DNA of 64,000 bases from Halomonas faecis. Lineage in GTDB: Bacteria; Pseudomonadota; Gammaproteobacteria; Pseudomonadales; Halomonadaceae. How positions within the stretch are numbered: the stretch's first letter is position 1; every line of letters begins with the position of its first letter. A program made the translations under genes and the position numbers. Shown piece after piece: positions 16,047 through 27,168 of the stretch. A model generated the notes under the pieces. The model did not search any database and was not told where the DNA came from. It saw nothing but the letters and a program-made list of their open reading frames with translations. The stretch is taken from assembly GCF_010993975.1 (NCBI RefSeq), contig NZ_JAACZO010000058.1, positions 1 through 64,000 of the forward strand, in the 5' to 3' direction.

Positions 16047-17081
16047 GTGATCAAGGTCGGAATCGTCGGCGGCACCGGTTACACCGGCGTCGAGCTGCTC
16101 AGGCTGCTGGCCCAACATCCCGAAGTCGAGATCGAGGCGATCACCTCGCGCTCCGAAACGGGCATTGGCGTCAGCGAACTCTACCCCAACCTGCGCGGCC
16201 ACTACGACGACCTGGCGTTCAGCGCACCCGACCCGGATCGACTGGGCAAGTGCGACGCGGTGTTCTTCGCCACCCCACACGGCGTGGCCCACGCCCTGGC
16301 CGGCGAGTTGCTCGAACGCGGCACGCGGGTGATCGACCTTTCCGCGGATTTTCGTCTGCGCGACGCCGACGAGTGGGCACACTGGTATGGCCAGCCACAC
16401 GGCGCACCCGCGCTGCTCGAGCAAGCGGTTTACGGCCTTCCCGAAGTCAATCGCGAGCGCATCCGCCAGGCCAGGCTGATCGCCGTGCCCGGCTGCTACC
16501 CCACGGCCGTGCAGCTCGGCCTGATGCCACTGCTGGAAAGCGGGCTCATCGACGCCGACCGCATCATCGCCGACTGCAAGTCCGGAGTGACCGGCGCTGG
16601 GCGTGGTGCCAAGGTTCCCTCACTGCTCGCCGAGGCGAGCGAATCGATGAAAGCCTACGGCGCTTCGGGGCATCGCCATCTACCGGAAATCCGCCAGGGG
16701 TTGAGTGACGCTGCCGATGGCCAGGTTGGACTCACCTTCGTGCCCCACCTCACGCCGATGATCCGCGGCATCCATGCCACCCTCTACGGCCGGCTGACCA
16801 CCGAACCGGGCGATCTGCAAGCATTGTTCGAGTCACGCTTCGCAGACGAACCCTTCGTCGATGTGATGCCGTCGGGCAGCCACCCCGAGACGCGCAGCGT
16901 CAAGGGGGCCAACCTGTGCCGAATCGCCGTGCATCGCCCCGGCGATGGCGATACCGTGGTGGTACTGGCGGTGATCGACAACCTGGTCAAGGGTGCCTCG
17001 GGCCAGGCGATTCACAACCTCAACCTGATGTTCGGCTGCGACGAGACGGCCGGGCTCGCCGCGCCGGCACTGATGCCCTGA
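16047..17081 (+). CDS. argC: N-acetyl-gamma-glutamyl-phosphate reductase
   Basis: A 344-residue cytosolic enzyme of arginine synthesis that reduces N-acetylglutamyl phosphate with NADPH. N-terminal Rossmann motif [15 protein letters not shown]; catalytic Cys150 in [21 protein letters not shown] further on. The start is a GTG at 16047 with AGGAG six bases upstream; the open frame extends to 15900 but those codons have no protein-like character. The divergent ClC gene starts about 220 bases upstream, and that gap should hold both promoters. Confidence 0.96.
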   Translation: MIKVGIVGGTGYTGVELLRLLAQHPEVEIEAITSRSETGIGVSELYPNLRGHYDDLAFSAPDPDRLGKCDAVFFATPHGVAHALAGELLERGTRVIDLSADFRLRDADEWAHWYGQPHGAPALLEQAVYGLPEVNRERIRQARLIAVPGCYPTAVQLGLMPLLESGLIDADRIIADCKSGVTGAGRGAKVPSLLAEASESMKAYGASGHRHLPEIRQGLSDAADGQVGLTFVPHLTPMIRGIHATLYGRLTTEPGDLQALFESRFADEPFVDVMPSGSHPETRSVKGANLCRIAVHRPGDGDTVVVLAVIDNLVKGASGQAIHNLNLMFGCDETAGLAAPALMP

Positions 17082-17161
17082 CCCTTGATAGTTGACCCTG
17101 CCGCTCGGGATTGCGGATAATTCACTGTTAGCCATTCATTCCGGCGCAGAGGAGTTCGCCC

Positions 17162-17515
17162 ATGAGCGGCGCTGAATCATTCGTGCCCACGCCCTTGATG
17201 CTCTCCGATGCCGCCCGTGCACGACTGCGGACGCTGATCGAGGAAGAGGGCAACCCCGCACTGAAGCTGCGCGTCTACGTAACCGGCGGCGGTTGCTCGG
17301 GTTTCCAGTACGGCTTCGACTTCGCTGACGAGGTCGGCGAGGACGACGCCGTCATCGAATTCGGTGACGTGGCCATGGTCGTCGACGCCCTATCCTACCA
17401 GTATCTCGTCGGCTCCACCGTGGACTTCGAAGAGGGCCTGGCGGGAACCCGTTTTCTGGTCCAGAACCCCAACGCCACCACCACCTGCGGCTGCGGCGCC
17501 TCCTTCATGGTATGA
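17162..17515 (+). CDS. erpA: Iron-sulfur cluster insertion protein ErpA
   Basis: A 117-residue A-type carrier that delivers Fe-S clusters to target enzymes. The three ligands are Cys45 in GGGCSGFQY and Cys109 and Cys111 in TTCGCGASF. The N-terminal extension [17 protein letters not shown] separates it from IscA. ATG follows a GAGGAG site. argC-erpA neighbourhood is common in gammaproteobacteria as far as I recall. Confidence 0.95.
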   Translation: MSGAESFVPTPLMLSDAARARLRTLIEEEGNPALKLRVYVTGGGCSGFQYGFDFADEVGEDDAVIEFGDVAMVVDALSYQYLVGSTVDFEEGLAGTRFLVQNPNATTTCGCGASFMV

Positions 17516-17629
17516 CGGCCTGCGTTGGCCGCGCGCTGGTAGGCCGGCAGCCCGCCGACTTGACGCTTCCCCGGGAACTCGCCATGGTTTATGGCGTCAT
17601 TCACAACAATGTCTTCCACGGGGAATACC

Positions 17630-18394
17630 ATGCAACATCACCTGAAATCAGCCGCCCTCGCCTCCAGCGTCGCCATCGCCGTGGGCCTGTCTAGCCTAGC
17701 CAGCGCCGACGATCACGTGCTCGAAGTGGTCACCGACCCTAGCTTCGTACCGTTCGAGATGATGGACCAGGACACCGGCGAGATGGTCGGTTTCGACATG
17801 GACATCCTGGCCGAAATCGCCGAACGCGCCGGCTTCGAATACAACCTACAGACGATGGACTTCAACGGCATCATCCCCGCCGTGCAGACCGGTAACGTCG
17901 ACATCGCCATCGCCGGCATCACCATCACCGAAGAGCGCGAGGAGATCGTCGACTTCTCCGACCCCTACTACGACAGCGGCCTCAAGATCCTGATCCGTGC
18001 CAACAACGACGATGTCGAGGAGCTCGAGGATCTCAAGGGACTGAAAATCGGTACCAAGGTCGGTTCCACCAGCTACGACTTCCTCGAAGCGAACCTCGGC
18101 GATGACGCCGACATCACTCCCTATCCGGGGTCCAGCGACATGTACATGGCGCTGCTCGGCGGCAGCGTCGACGCCGTCTTCTACGATGCGCCCAACGTCG
18201 GCTACTTTTCCCAGACCCGCGGCGAAGGCCGCGTGAAAGTCGTCGGCCCGCTCTATGAAGGTCAGCAGTACGGCATTGCCCTCGCCGATGGCAGCGAGTG
18301 GGTCGAACCCGTCAACGAGGCACTGGCCGAAATGAAGGAAGACGGCACCTACGACGAGATCCACGCCGAGTGGTTCGGTAGCAGCGACGAATAA
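17630..18394 (+). CDS. Polar amino-acid ABC transporter, periplasmic binding protein (GlnH-like)
   Basis: A 254-residue solute-binding protein of family 3. Signal peptide about 1-26 (ending SLASA), then the lobe signature VVTDPSFVPFEM..GFDMDILAEIAER. It resembles glutamine-binding GlnH. I start it at the ATG following GGGGA; the frame is open further up. It is the first gene of a binding protein-permease-ATPase set, and a strong hairpin separates it from the permease, which would allow excess binding protein. Substrate could be glutamine, glutamate or another polar amino acid. Confidence 0.88.
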   Translation: MQHHLKSAALASSVAIAVGLSSLASADDHVLEVVTDPSFVPFEMMDQDTGEMVGFDMDILAEIAERAGFEYNLQTMDFNGIIPAVQTGNVDIAIAGITITEEREEIVDFSDPYYDSGLKILIRANNDDVEELEDLKGLKIGTKVGSTSYDFLEANLGDDADITPYPGSSDMYMALLGGSVDAVFYDAPNVGYFSQTRGEGRVKVVGPLYEGQQYGIALADGSEWVEPVNEALAEMKEDGTYDEIHAEWFGSSDE

Positions 18395-18413
18395 CGCCTC
18401 TGCCGCCTGATCG

Positions 18414-18441
18414 CGGGGTCGGGTCCAAGGACCCGACCCCG
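18414..18441 (+). terminator. Perfect hairpin between binding-protein and permease genes
   Basis: A 13-bp stem CGGGGTCGGGTCC and its exact complement with only AA between them lies 19 bases after the binding-protein stop. No T-run follows, so it is more likely an mRNA 3'-end stabiliser or attenuator than a full terminator. Confidence 0.7.
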
Positions 18442-18506
18442 TTGCGTTGAAAACCCACGCAACCGATACCCGCCATTCCACGACGCCTCTTGACGGGAGA
18501 ACCCTT

Positions 18507-19178
18507 GTGGACGTCACCTTTCAATTCGACTGGCAGGCCGCCTTCGCCTCAATCCCTCACCTGCTGCCAGGCATTCCCTACACCCTGCTGATTTCCTTCG
18601 GTGGCCTGGCCATCGGCTTTCTGATCGGCATCATTTTCGGGCTGCTGCGCATCAGCACTATCGTCTGGCTGCGCGTACCCGCCGTTGCCTACATCGAAGT
18701 CTTCCGCGGCACGCCGGTGCTGGTGCAGGTCCTGTTCATATTCTATGGCCTGCCGCAACTGCTCGGCGGCCCCATCAACGCCCTGGTGGCCGGCATTGCC
18801 GCCATCGCGGTGAACTCCGGCGCCTACATCTCGGAAATCGTCCGCGGTGGCGTGCAGTCCATCGAACGCGGCCAGCGCGAGGCCGGGCTGTCGCTGGGCC
18901 TGTCGCGCCGCCAGACCTTCCGCTACATCATCTGGCCCCAGGCCTTCCGGCGCATGATTCCGCCGCTCGGCAACCAGGGCATCATCAGCATCAAGGACAC
19001 GTCGCTGTTCTCGGTCATCGGGGTGGGTGAGCTGGTTCGCCAGGGCCAGGTCTACATCGCCACGACCTTCACTGCCCTGGAAGTCTATCTGATGGTCGCC
19101 CTACTCTACCTGGCGATCACCCTGAGCCTATCGTTTGCGCTGCGCCAGCTGGAGCGCAAGGGCCTGGTCGGACAATAA
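18507..19178 (+). CDS. Polar amino-acid ABC transporter permease (GlnP-like)
   Basis: A 223-residue inner-membrane permease of the His/Glu/Gln/Arg family with about five helices. The ATPase-contacting loop is SLGLSRRQTFRYIIWPQAFRR; FRGTPVLVQVLFIFYGLP is the family signature. The GTG at 18507 has GGGAGA six bases upstream; the frame extends to 18447 without a site. It lies 12 bases before the ATPase gene. A single permease gene suggests a homodimer. Confidence 0.9.
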   Translation: MDVTFQFDWQAAFASIPHLLPGIPYTLLISFGGLAIGFLIGIIFGLLRISTIVWLRVPAVAYIEVFRGTPVLVQVLFIFYGLPQLLGGPINALVAGIAAIAVNSGAYISEIVRGGVQSIERGQREAGLSLGLSRRQTFRYIIWPQAFRRMIPPLGNQGIISIKDTSLFSVIGVGELVRQGQVYIATTFTALEVYLMVALLYLAITLSLSFALRQLERKGLVGQ

Positions 19179-19190
19179 GGAACGCGCGAC

Positions 19191-19964
19191 ATGAATCACG
19201 ACAAGTCTCCGTCCACTGCCGCTCCCATGGTGAAGCTGGAGAAGGTGAACAAGCACTTCGGAAGCCTGCACGTGCTCAAGGACATCGATCTCGAGGTCAC
19301 TGCGGGGGAAGTCGTGGTCGTCATCGGTGCCAGCGGCTCCGGAAAATCGACCCTGATACGCTGCATCAACGGCCTCGAGGAGTTCCAGCAGGGACACATT
19401 CAGGTCGACGGCAACGACCTGGTTCCCCACGGCAAGGCCTCCAAGGCGCTACAGAAGATCCGCACCGAGGTGGGCATGGTCTTCCAGCAGTTCAACCTCT
19501 TTCCCCACCTCAGCGTGCTGGACAACGTTACCCTGGCCCCCATGAAAGTGCGTGGCTGGACCCGCAAGGACGCGACGGAAACGGCCGAACGTCTCCTCGA
19601 ACGCGTCGATATCGCCGACCAGTCAGGCAAGTATCCCAACCAGCTATCCGGCGGACAACAGCAGCGCGTCGCTCTGGCGCGAGCGCTGGCCATGGAGCCC
19701 CGCTTGATGCTGTTCGACGAACCCACCTCGGCGCTCGACCCCGAGATGATCGGCGAGGTACTGGATGCCATGCGCGAATTGGCCCGCGAAGGCATGACCA
19801 TGATGATCGTCACCCACGAAATGGGCTTCGCCCGCGAGGTCGCCGATCGCGTCATCTATATCCATCAGGGGGCAATCGCCGAGGAAGGTCCACCGGAGCA
19901 GATCTTCGATTCACCGGAGAACGAACCGACCCGCAACTTCCTCGCGCGCGTACTCAAGCACTGA
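19191..19964 (+). CDS. glnQ: Polar amino-acid ABC transporter ATPase (GlnQ-like)
   Basis: A 257-residue ABC ATPase. Walker [11 protein letters not shown]-loop [12 protein letters not shown], signature LSGGQQQR, Walker [14 protein letters not shown] and the switch His in VTHEMGF are all in place. It powers uptake through the two preceding gene products. A strong terminator follows 28 bases after the stop, closing the three-gene operon. The gene symbol marks family; the actual amino acid is not determined by sequence. Confidence 0.92.
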   Translation: MNHDKSPSTAAPMVKLEKVNKHFGSLHVLKDIDLEVTAGEVVVVIGASGSGKSTLIRCINGLEEFQQGHIQVDGNDLVPHGKASKALQKIRTEVGMVFQQFNLFPHLSVLDNVTLAPMKVRGWTRKDATETAERLLERVDIADQSGKYPNQLSGGQQQRVALARALAMEPRLMLFDEPTSALDPEMIGEVLDAMRELAREGMTMMIVTHEMGFAREVADRVIYIHQGAIAEEGPPEQIFDSPENEPTRNFLARVLKH

Positions 19965-19991
19965 TCGGCATCGCTTTCCGCGAACCGCAAG

Positions 19992-20024
19992 AGGCCCTGT
20001 CGGCATCGACAGGGCCTTTTTCCT
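19992..20024 (+). terminator. Rho-independent terminator after glnQ
   Basis: A 10-bp perfect stem AGGCCCTGTC / GACAGGGCCT with loop GGCATC is followed directly by TTTTT. Confidence 0.93.
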
Positions 20025-20027
20025 GTC

Positions 20028-20036
20028 TGTGGATAA
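20028..20036 (-). promoter_or_regulatory. Perfect DnaA box
   Basis: TGTGGATAA, exact complement of the consensus TTATCCACA, at the left side of the candidate origin, just after the glnQ terminator. Confidence 0.7.
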
Positions 20037-20276
20037 GATTTTTCGCCCTATGGCCATCAACCCCGTCATGGCGGGACCCGATCCGCTTCCATCGAATTGT
20101 TCACAGCCACGGTGACAACCGCGGTACCCATCGGTGGAAAACGCTTTGATGCGTCAGGCTGTGGACGACTGACGGTTTCATCCACAGCGTCCACACCGTT
20201 CGCACCCAGGGCGTCAGCCGTCTTTCCGCCCTTTTGTCAACAATGTAGTAGTCTGTTTAAAAAGGAAAATGTATAG

Positions 20277-20285
20277 TTATCCACA
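20277..20285 (+). promoter_or_regulatory. Perfect DnaA box beside the AT-rich stretch
   Basis: TTATCCACA, an exact consensus match, borders the AT-rich segment 20286-20352 on its left, the arrangement expected of an origin unwinding element. Confidence 0.75.
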
Positions 20286-20400
20286 GGAAATGTCCACACC
20301 AATAATTACAACCATAACAGAACTTCTCTTTATTTCTTATATATTGTTATTGATAGAGACTGATCCTTGCCGACGACTGGCTAGGTGGTGTGGAAAACCC

Positions 20401-20429
20401 CTGACGATTACCCACAGGCAAGTTATACT
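20401..20429 (+). promoter_or_regulatory. Probable sigma-70 promoter of mnmG, overlapping a DnaA box
   Basis: CTGACG (20401-20406) and TATACT (20424-20429) are separated by exactly 17 bases. The near-consensus DnaA box TTACCCACA (20408-20416) lies inside the spacer, so DnaA binding could repress the promoter. Transcription would start near 20436, about 50 bases before mnmG. Confidence 0.6.
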
Positions 20430-20487
20430 GGCGGGCTGATTTCTCCCTGATTCCAGGACAGGCGCAACGGCGCCAGCGAGGTGCACC

Positions 20488-22383
20488 TTGGATTATCCCG
20501 ACCGCTTCGACGTCATCGTCATCGGCGGCGGCCATGCGGGAACCGAAGCCGCCCTGGCCGCTGCCCGCACGGGCTGTCGGACCCTGCTGCTGACCCACAA
20601 CATCGAGACGCTGGGACAGATGTCCTGTAACCCCGCCATCGGCGGTATTGGCAAGAGTCATCTGGTCAAGGAAATCGATGCGCTGGGTGGGGCCATGGCC
20701 CTGGCCACGGATCGGGGCGGAATCCAGTTTCGCGTGCTCAATGCCCGCAAGGGGCCAGCCGTGCGTGCCACCCGTGCCCAGGCCGATCGCATCCGCTACA
20801 AGGCCGCCATTCGCGGCCTGCTGGAAAACCAACCCAACCTGACGCTCTTCCAGCAGGCTGCCGGAGATCTAGTGGTGGAGAACGACACCGTTCGCGGCGT
20901 GGTCACCGAGACCGGCATTCGCTTCCATGCCGAAACGGTAGTGCTGTGCACCGGCACCTTTCTCGGCGGTGTCATGCACATCGGTCTCGACAACAGCCGC
21001 GGCGGTCGCGCCGGTGACCCACCGTCGAATCGGCTGGCCGAACGGCTACGTGCCCTGCCCTTCCGCGTGGATCGCCTCAAGACCGGCACACCGCCGCGGC
21101 TCGACGCCAAGAGCGTGGATTTCTCGACCCTCGAAGAGCAGCCCGGCGACTCGCCCACTCCGGTGATGTCTTATCTGGGCCATCGCGACATGCATCCGCG
21201 CCAGGTCAGCTGCCACATCGCCCACACCAATGCGCGCACCCATGAGCTCATCCTCGCCAACCTCGAGCGCTCACCGATGTACTCCGGAGTGATCGAAGGC
21301 GTGGGACCGCGTTACTGCCCCTCCATCGAGGACAAGGTGCACCGTTTCGCCGACAAGGCGAGCCATCAGGTGTTCATCGAGCCCGAAGGTCTCGATACCC
21401 ACGAGCTTTACCCCAACGGCATTTCCACTTCACTGCCCTTCGACGTGCAGCTCCAGGTGGTACGCTCGATCCAGGGCCTGGAGAATGCCCATATCACCCG
21501 GCCCGGCTATGCCATCGAATACGATTTCTTCGATCCGCGCGACCTGAAGCATTCGCTGGAGACGAAATTCGTCCACAACCTGTTCTTCGCCGGGCAGATC
21601 AACGGCACCACCGGCTACGAAGAAGCCGCAGCCCAGGGGCTACTGGCCGGCCTCAATGCCGCCCGGCGCGCCCGGGAACTCGAGGCCTGGTGGCCGCGTC
21701 GCGACGAGGCCTATCTGGGCGTGCTGGTCGACGACCTGATCACCATGGGCACCCGTGAGCCCTACCGCATGTTCACCTCGCGGGCCGAGTATCGGCTGCT
21801 GCTGCGCGAGGACAACGCCGACCTGCGTCTCACCGAGACCGGCCGAGCGCTGGGCCTGATCGACGACTCCCGCTGGGCCACGTTCAATGACAAGCGCGAA
21901 GCGATCGAGCGCGAGCATGCCCGGCTCGGGGCCACCTGGGTGCAGCCCGGCACGCCCGCAGCCGACAGCGTGGCGGCCAAGACCGGTAAGCCGCTCGCCC
22001 GTGAGTACAGCCTGCTCGACCTGCTCAAGCGGCCCGAGCTCGGCTACGCCGACGTGGCAACGCTTGCCGGCGAGCCGGTGAGCGATCCCGCCGTCGCCGA
22101 ACAAGTGCAGATCCAGACCAAGTATCAGGGTTACATCGATCGCCAGCAGGATGAGATCGACAAGCTCAAGCGCCACGAAGCCACCGCGCTGCCCCGCGAT
22201 CTCGATTACGAGCAGGTCGACGGCCTCTCCCACGAGATTCGTCAGAAGCTCGGCGAAGCGCGTCCCGAGACGTTGGCCCAGGCTGCGCGGATTGCCGGCG
22301 TCACGCCGGCCGCCGTTTCCATCCTGCTGATTCATCTGAAGAAGCGGCGGCTTCTCGACGACAGTCGAGTGGTCAACGGATGA
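20488..22383 (+). CDS. mnmG: tRNA uridine 5-carboxymethylaminomethyl modification enzyme MnmG (GidA)
   Basis: A 631-residue flavoprotein that, with MnmE, modifies U34 of several tRNAs. FAD-binding motif [17 protein letters not shown] at residues about 10-26; signature [24 protein letters not shown]-terminal tRNA-binding helical domain. The start codon is TTG at 20488 with AGGTG upstream; no in-frame ATG gives a full N-terminus. It overlaps rsmG by four bases (ATGA), so the two are translationally coupled. Confidence 0.97.
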   Translation: MDYPDRFDVIVIGGGHAGTEAALAAARTGCRTLLLTHNIETLGQMSCNPAIGGIGKSHLVKEIDALGGAMALATDRGGIQFRVLNARKGPAVRATRAQADRIRYKAAIRGLLENQPNLTLFQQAAGDLVVENDTVRGVVTETGIRFHAETVVLCTGTFLGGVMHIGLDNSRGGRAGDPPSNRLAERLRALPFRVDRLKTGTPPRLDAKSVDFSTLEEQPGDSPTPVMSYLGHRDMHPRQVSCHIAHTNARTHELILANLERSPMYSGVIEGVGPRYCPSIEDKVHRFADKASHQVFIEPEGLDTHELYPNGISTSLPFDVQLQVVRSIQGLENAHITRPGYAIEYDFFDPRDLKHSLETKFVHNLFFAGQINGTTGYEEAAAQGLLAGLNAARRARELEAWWPRRDEAYLGVLVDDLITMGTREPYRMFTSRAEYRLLLREDNADLRLTETGRALGLIDDSRWATFNDKREAIEREHARLGATWVQPGTPAADSVAAKTGKPLAREYSLLDLLKRPELGYADVATLAGEPVSDPAVAEQVQIQTKYQGYIDRQQDEIDKLKRHEATALPRDLDYEQVDGLSHEIRQKLGEARPETLAQAARIAGVTPAAVSILLIHLKKRRLLDDSRVVNG

Positions 22384-23042
22384 GCGGGCCTCTCTCCGCA
22401 ACCGGCCGCCGGCGTCTCGACGAAGGCCTTGCTCAGCTCGATATCGCCGTCGATAGCCGACAGCACGAACGGCTGCTTGCCCTGGTCGGCTTGTTGCACA
22501 AGTGGAATCGCGCCTATAACCTCACCGCGATACGCTCACCTGATGAGATGGTGGCCAGGCATCTGCTCGACAGCGCTGCCGTCGCGACCTACGTCACAGA
22601 CGAACCGTTGCTCGACGTGGGTGCCGGTCCCGGCTTGCCGGGCTTGGTTCTGGCCATTCTGGCCCCGCAGCGGTCGGTGACCCTGCTCGACAGCAATGGC
22701 AAGAAAGTGCGTTTTCAGCGGCAGGCCGTGATGGAGCTGGGACTCGACAACGTAACGCCGGTGCAGACGCGGGTCGAAGCGTTCGAGCCTGACGAGGCAC
22801 GTTATCCACAGGTGATCTCCCGGGCCTTTGCCAGCCTGAGCGACTTCATCCGGTTGACGGCCCCGCTGGTCGCTCCGGGGGGGCGCTGGCTCGCCATGAA
22901 GGGGCCGGCAGCCGATGACGAACTGGCCGAACTGCCTGATGGGGTGGCGTTGCGAGATCGCCGAACGCTGTCGGTACCGTTCACCGAGGCAGGCCGCCAG
23001 CTGTTGATCGTCGAGCGAATCGACAACCCCGGCCGCCGGTGA
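22380..23042 (+). CDS. rsmG: 16S rRNA (guanine-527-N7)-methyltransferase RsmG (GidB)
   Basis: A 220-residue SAM-dependent methyltransferase that makes m7G527 in 16S rRNA. SAM motif [17 protein letters not shown], preceded by [20 protein letters not shown], both typical. Overlaps mnmG by four bases. A perfect DnaA-box sequence (TTATCCACA) lies inside it near 22803. The next gene, parA, starts shortly after its stop. Confidence 0.96.
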   Translation: MSGPLSATGRRRLDEGLAQLDIAVDSRQHERLLALVGLLHKWNRAYNLTAIRSPDEMVARHLLDSAAVATYVTDEPLLDVGAGPGLPGLVLAILAPQRSVTLLDSNGKKVRFQRQAVMELGLDNVTPVQTRVEAFEPDEARYPQVISRAFASLSDFIRLTAPLVAPGGRWLAMKGPAADDELAELPDGVALRDRRTLSVPFTEAGRQLLIVERIDNPGRR

Positions 23043-23071
23043 GCGCGCCGCCAGACGCAAGGATGTCGCCC

Positions 23072-23842
23072 GTGACTCGAATCATTGCGCTAACCAACCA
23101 GAAAGGGGGCGTGGGCAAGACCACCACGGCCGTCAACCTGGCCGCGAGTCTTGCCGCCCTGGATCGCCGCGTGCTGCTCGTCGACCTCGACCCCCAGGGC
23201 CATGCCACCATGGGCAGCGGGATCGACAAGCATGCGCTCGAGGCCAGCGTGCTCGATCTGCTGCTGTCGGAGACGCGTGCCACCGAGGTGATTCTCGACT
23301 GTCCGGCTGCCGGCTATGCGCTGATGCCGGGAAACGGTGATCTCACCGCGGCCGAGGTCGAACTGCTCGATCGCTCCGAGGGGCGCGAGCGCTGCCTGGG
23401 CGAGGCATTGAATCCGGTGGCCAGCGAATATGACGTCGTGCTGATCGACTGTCCGCCATCGCTCAACATGCTCACCGTCAATGCCCTGACTGCCGCCGAC
23501 GGCGTGCTGATCCCGCTACAGTGCGAGTTCTACGCACTGGAAGGGCTTTCGGCATTGCTGGATACCGTCGAGCAAATCAAGGACAGTGTGAATCCGGCGC
23601 TGGCCATCGACGGCATCCTGCGTACCATGTTCGATTCGCGTAACAGCCTGACGAGGGACGTGAGCAAACAGCTTCGTGACTATTTCGGCGATGCGTTGCT
23701 CAAGACCACCATTCCACGCAACGTACGGGTCGCCGAAGCGCCCAGCCATGGTCTGCCGGTCACCCGATACGCGCGCTTTTCGCGCGGCAGCCAGGCCCAT
23801 CGGGTGCTGGCCAAAGAACTGATCCGTCGCCTGTCGCTGTAA
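23072..23842 (+). CDS. parA: Chromosome partitioning ATPase ParA (Soj)
   Basis: A 256-residue deviant-Walker ATPase acting with ParB to segregate the origin region. Motifs: IIALTNQKGGVGKTTTAVNLA at the N-terminus with the signature lysine in KGGVGKT, VLLVDLDPQGHATMG, and VLIDCPPSLNMLT. I favour the GTG at 23072, which gives the compact Soj N-terminus and has AAGGA eight bases upstream; an ATG at 23063 and a GTG at 23039 overlapping the rsmG stop are alternatives. It lies 22 bases before parB. Confidence 0.95.
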   Translation: MTRIIALTNQKGGVGKTTTAVNLAASLAALDRRVLLVDLDPQGHATMGSGIDKHALEASVLDLLLSETRATEVILDCPAAGYALMPGNGDLTAAEVELLDRSEGRERCLGEALNPVASEYDVVLIDCPPSLNMLTVNALTAADGVLIPLQCEFYALEGLSALLDTVEQIKDSVNPALAIDGILRTMFDSRNSLTRDVSKQLRDYFGDALLKTTIPRNVRVAEAPSHGLPVTRYARFSRGSQAHRVLAKELIRRLSL

Positions 23843-23864
23843 CCGCTGTGATGAGGGAAAGTCG

Positions 23865-24788
23865 ATGACGCGCAAACAACGCGGTCTGGGCCGTGGCCTG
23901 GATGCCCTGATCGGCGCCGGTGCTCGCCGCCGCGAGAGTCTTGATCTGCCCGATGGCGATCCGGATAGCGTCGACATGGCCACGTCGGCACCCGTAGCCG
24001 AGCCGACTGCCGAGGAGCGCTTGGAGCGTTTGCCGCTGGGTCAACTGACCCGCGGTCGCTATCAGCCGCGCCGCGACATCCAGCCCGAGGCGCTGGAGGA
24101 ACTGGCCGACTCGATTCGCGCACAGGGGGTCATGCAGCCGATCGTGGTGCGTCCGGTCGGCGAGGCGCGCTACGAGATCGTCGCTGGCGAGCGCCGCTGG
24201 CGTGCCGCCCAGCTCGCCGAACTCGATACCATCCCGGCGGTGATTCGTGAGGTCAGCGACGAAGTCGCGCTGGCGCTGGCGCTGATCGAGAACATCCAGC
24301 GCGAGAACCTCAATCCCGTCGAAGAATCCATGGCGCTGAAGCGGCTGCTGGATGAGTTCGAGCTCACCCAGCAGCAGGTGGCCGATGCGGTGGGCAAGTC
24401 GCGTGCCCAGGTGGCCAATCTGCTGCGCCTGCTGTCGCTCGACCCGGAGGTGCTCACGCTACTCGAGCGCGGCGATCTCGACATGGGGCATGCCCGTGCG
24501 CTGCTGTCGCTTTCCGGTGCCAAGCAGCGCCAGGCGGCCCACGAAGTGGTCAACCGGGATCTCACCGTTCGCGATACCGAAGCGCTGGTCAAGCGTTTGC
24601 TCAACGGCGAGCCCAAGCGGGCCGAATCCCCGGCACCGAGTCCTGACGTGGCGCGTCTCGAGACGCGCCTCGGCGAACTGCTCGGTGCCCCGGTGAAGAT
24701 CCAGCACGGCCGCAGTGGCAAGGGCCGCGTGACGATCCGCTATTCGAGTCTCGACGAGTTGGACGGCATTCTCGAGCACATTCGCTGA
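23865..24788 (+). CDS. parB: Chromosome partitioning protein ParB (Spo0J)
   Basis: A 307-residue DNA-binding CTP-dependent clamp that loads at parS. N-terminal LGRGLDALIG is the conserved ParA-interacting segment; then LPLGQLTRGRYQPRRD, the ParB/Srx box GERRWRAAQ, a helix-turn-helix (about 165-190) and a C-terminal dimerisation domain. I looked for a parS palindrome (TGTTTCACGTGAAACA type) in the window and did not find one; the closest sites must lie elsewhere. Confidence 0.96.
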   Translation: MTRKQRGLGRGLDALIGAGARRRESLDLPDGDPDSVDMATSAPVAEPTAEERLERLPLGQLTRGRYQPRRDIQPEALEELADSIRAQGVMQPIVVRPVGEARYEIVAGERRWRAAQLAELDTIPAVIREVSDEVALALALIENIQRENLNPVEESMALKRLLDEFELTQQQVADAVGKSRAQVANLLRLLSLDPEVLTLLERGDLDMGHARALLSLSGAKQRQAAHEVVNRDLTVRDTEALVKRLLNGEPKRAESPAPSPDVARLETRLGELLGAPVKIQHGRSGKGRVTIRYSSLDELDGILEHIR

Positions 24789-24959
24789 GAGGTAAGGGCT
24801 ATCTTTCGGCTTGTCGCCAGCGTCCTCATCATGTTCGACTGCCATCGGCCTTGCTGAAACGGGCGGGTTGTTTTTAGCACGCTAATCGATTTTCCCGTCA
24901 TGAACTCGCCATTTGGTCGTAAGCTTGCGTGATATCGTGGCAAAACGCTGCCGCTCAGG

Positions 24960-24988
24960 TTGAAGGTGCCAAGGGGCTTCCCTATAAT
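24960..24988 (+). promoter_or_regulatory. Sigma-70 promoter of the atp operon
   Basis: TTGAAG (24960-24965) and a consensus TATAAT (24983-24988) are separated by exactly 17 bases. The predicted start near 24995 is about 80 bases before atpI, within the 280-base gap after parB. Confidence 0.75.
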
Positions 24989-25072
24989 CCGCCGTTGTTT
25001 GCCTGAGGGGCACGAGTAGCGTATCGGCCCTGCGCTTCCGCCCAGGCGCGCGACATCGTCGACAGGATGTGC

Positions 25073-26316
<1,244 letters not shown>

Positions 26317-26349
26317 ATCGAGCAACGCTTACCATCCCCTCAACCCTAA

Positions 26350-26613
<264 letters not shown>

Positions 26614-26621
26614 CGTCCTTG

Positions 26622-26644
26622 CCGAGCGCTGAGGCGCTCGGTTT
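26622..26644 (+). terminator. Hairpin between atpE and atpF
   Basis: CCGAGCGC / GCGCTCGG with loop TGAG, followed by TTT, lies eight bases after the atpE stop. It may stabilise the atpE segment or partly terminate, fitting the high copy number of subunit c. Confidence 0.7.
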
Positions 26645-26686
26645 GCTCGTTTCCGGTCGCCACGAACCTGTCAGAGGTACATTCCC

Positions 26687-27157
26687 GTGAATATCAACAT
26701 GACGCTAATCGGACAGACGCTCGCGTTCGCGATCTTTGTCTGGTTCTGTATCAAGTACGTGTGGCCGCCGATCAGCACGGCGCTCCATGAGCGCCAGAAG
26801 AAGATCGCTGATGGTCTCGATGCGGCCAGCCGGGCGTCACGTGACCTCGAGCTCGCCCAGGAGCAGGCGGCCGAGACGCTGCGCGAGAGCAAGGAGCAGG
26901 CGGCTGCGATTCTGGAACAAGCCAACAAGCGCTCTTCCCAGATCGTCGAGGAGGCCCGTGAGCAGGCTCGCGCCGAAGGCGAGCGCCTGGTGGCTGGTGC
27001 ACGTGCCGAGATCGATCAGGAAATCCAACGTGCCAAGGACGAGCTGCGCGCCCAGGTGTCGCACCTCGCGGTGACCGGTGCCGAACGCGTCCTGGAAGCC
27101 TCCGTCGACGAGAAGGCCCATCGCAAGCTGCTCGACAAGCTTGCCGCCGAACTGTGA
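26687..27157 (+). CDS. atpF: ATP synthase F0 subunit b
   Basis: A 156-residue peripheral-stalk subunit: one N-terminal helix ([20 protein letters not shown]), then a long charged coiled coil rich in Glu, Ala and Arg. The start is a GTG at 26687 giving [14 protein letters not shown], which parallels other AtpF N-termini; AGAGG lies eight bases upstream. Ends 11 bases before atpH. Confidence 0.96.
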   Translation: MNINMTLIGQTLAFAIFVWFCIKYVWPPISTALHERQKKIADGLDAASRASRDLELAQEQAAETLRESKEQAAAILEQANKRSSQIVEEAREQARAEGERLVAGARAEIDQEIQRAKDELRAQVSHLAVTGAERVLEASVDEKAHRKLLDKLAAEL

Positions 27158-27168
27158 GGAGGTGACCC

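Larger units (their letters stand above)
20022..20430. other. Candidate chromosomal replication origin (oriC)
   Basis: A non-coding stretch between glnQ and mnmG. It contains two perfect DnaA boxes (TGTGGATAA at 20028-20036; TTATCCACA at 20277-20285), a one-mismatch box TTACCCACA at 20408-20416, and weaker box-like sites around 20160 and 20190. Bases 20250-20352 are strongly AT-rich and could be the unwinding element. The neighbours mnmG, rsmG, parA, parB and the atp operon are typical of gammaproteobacterial origins. dnaA itself is not in the window. The call is inference from these features; a strand-composition switch could not be measured by eye. Confidence 0.65.

Noticed and set aside
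20022..25066. parS centromere site near parAB
   Set aside because: No TGTTTCACGTGAAACA-like 16-mer found by eye; CACGTG cores in the window lack the flanking pattern.
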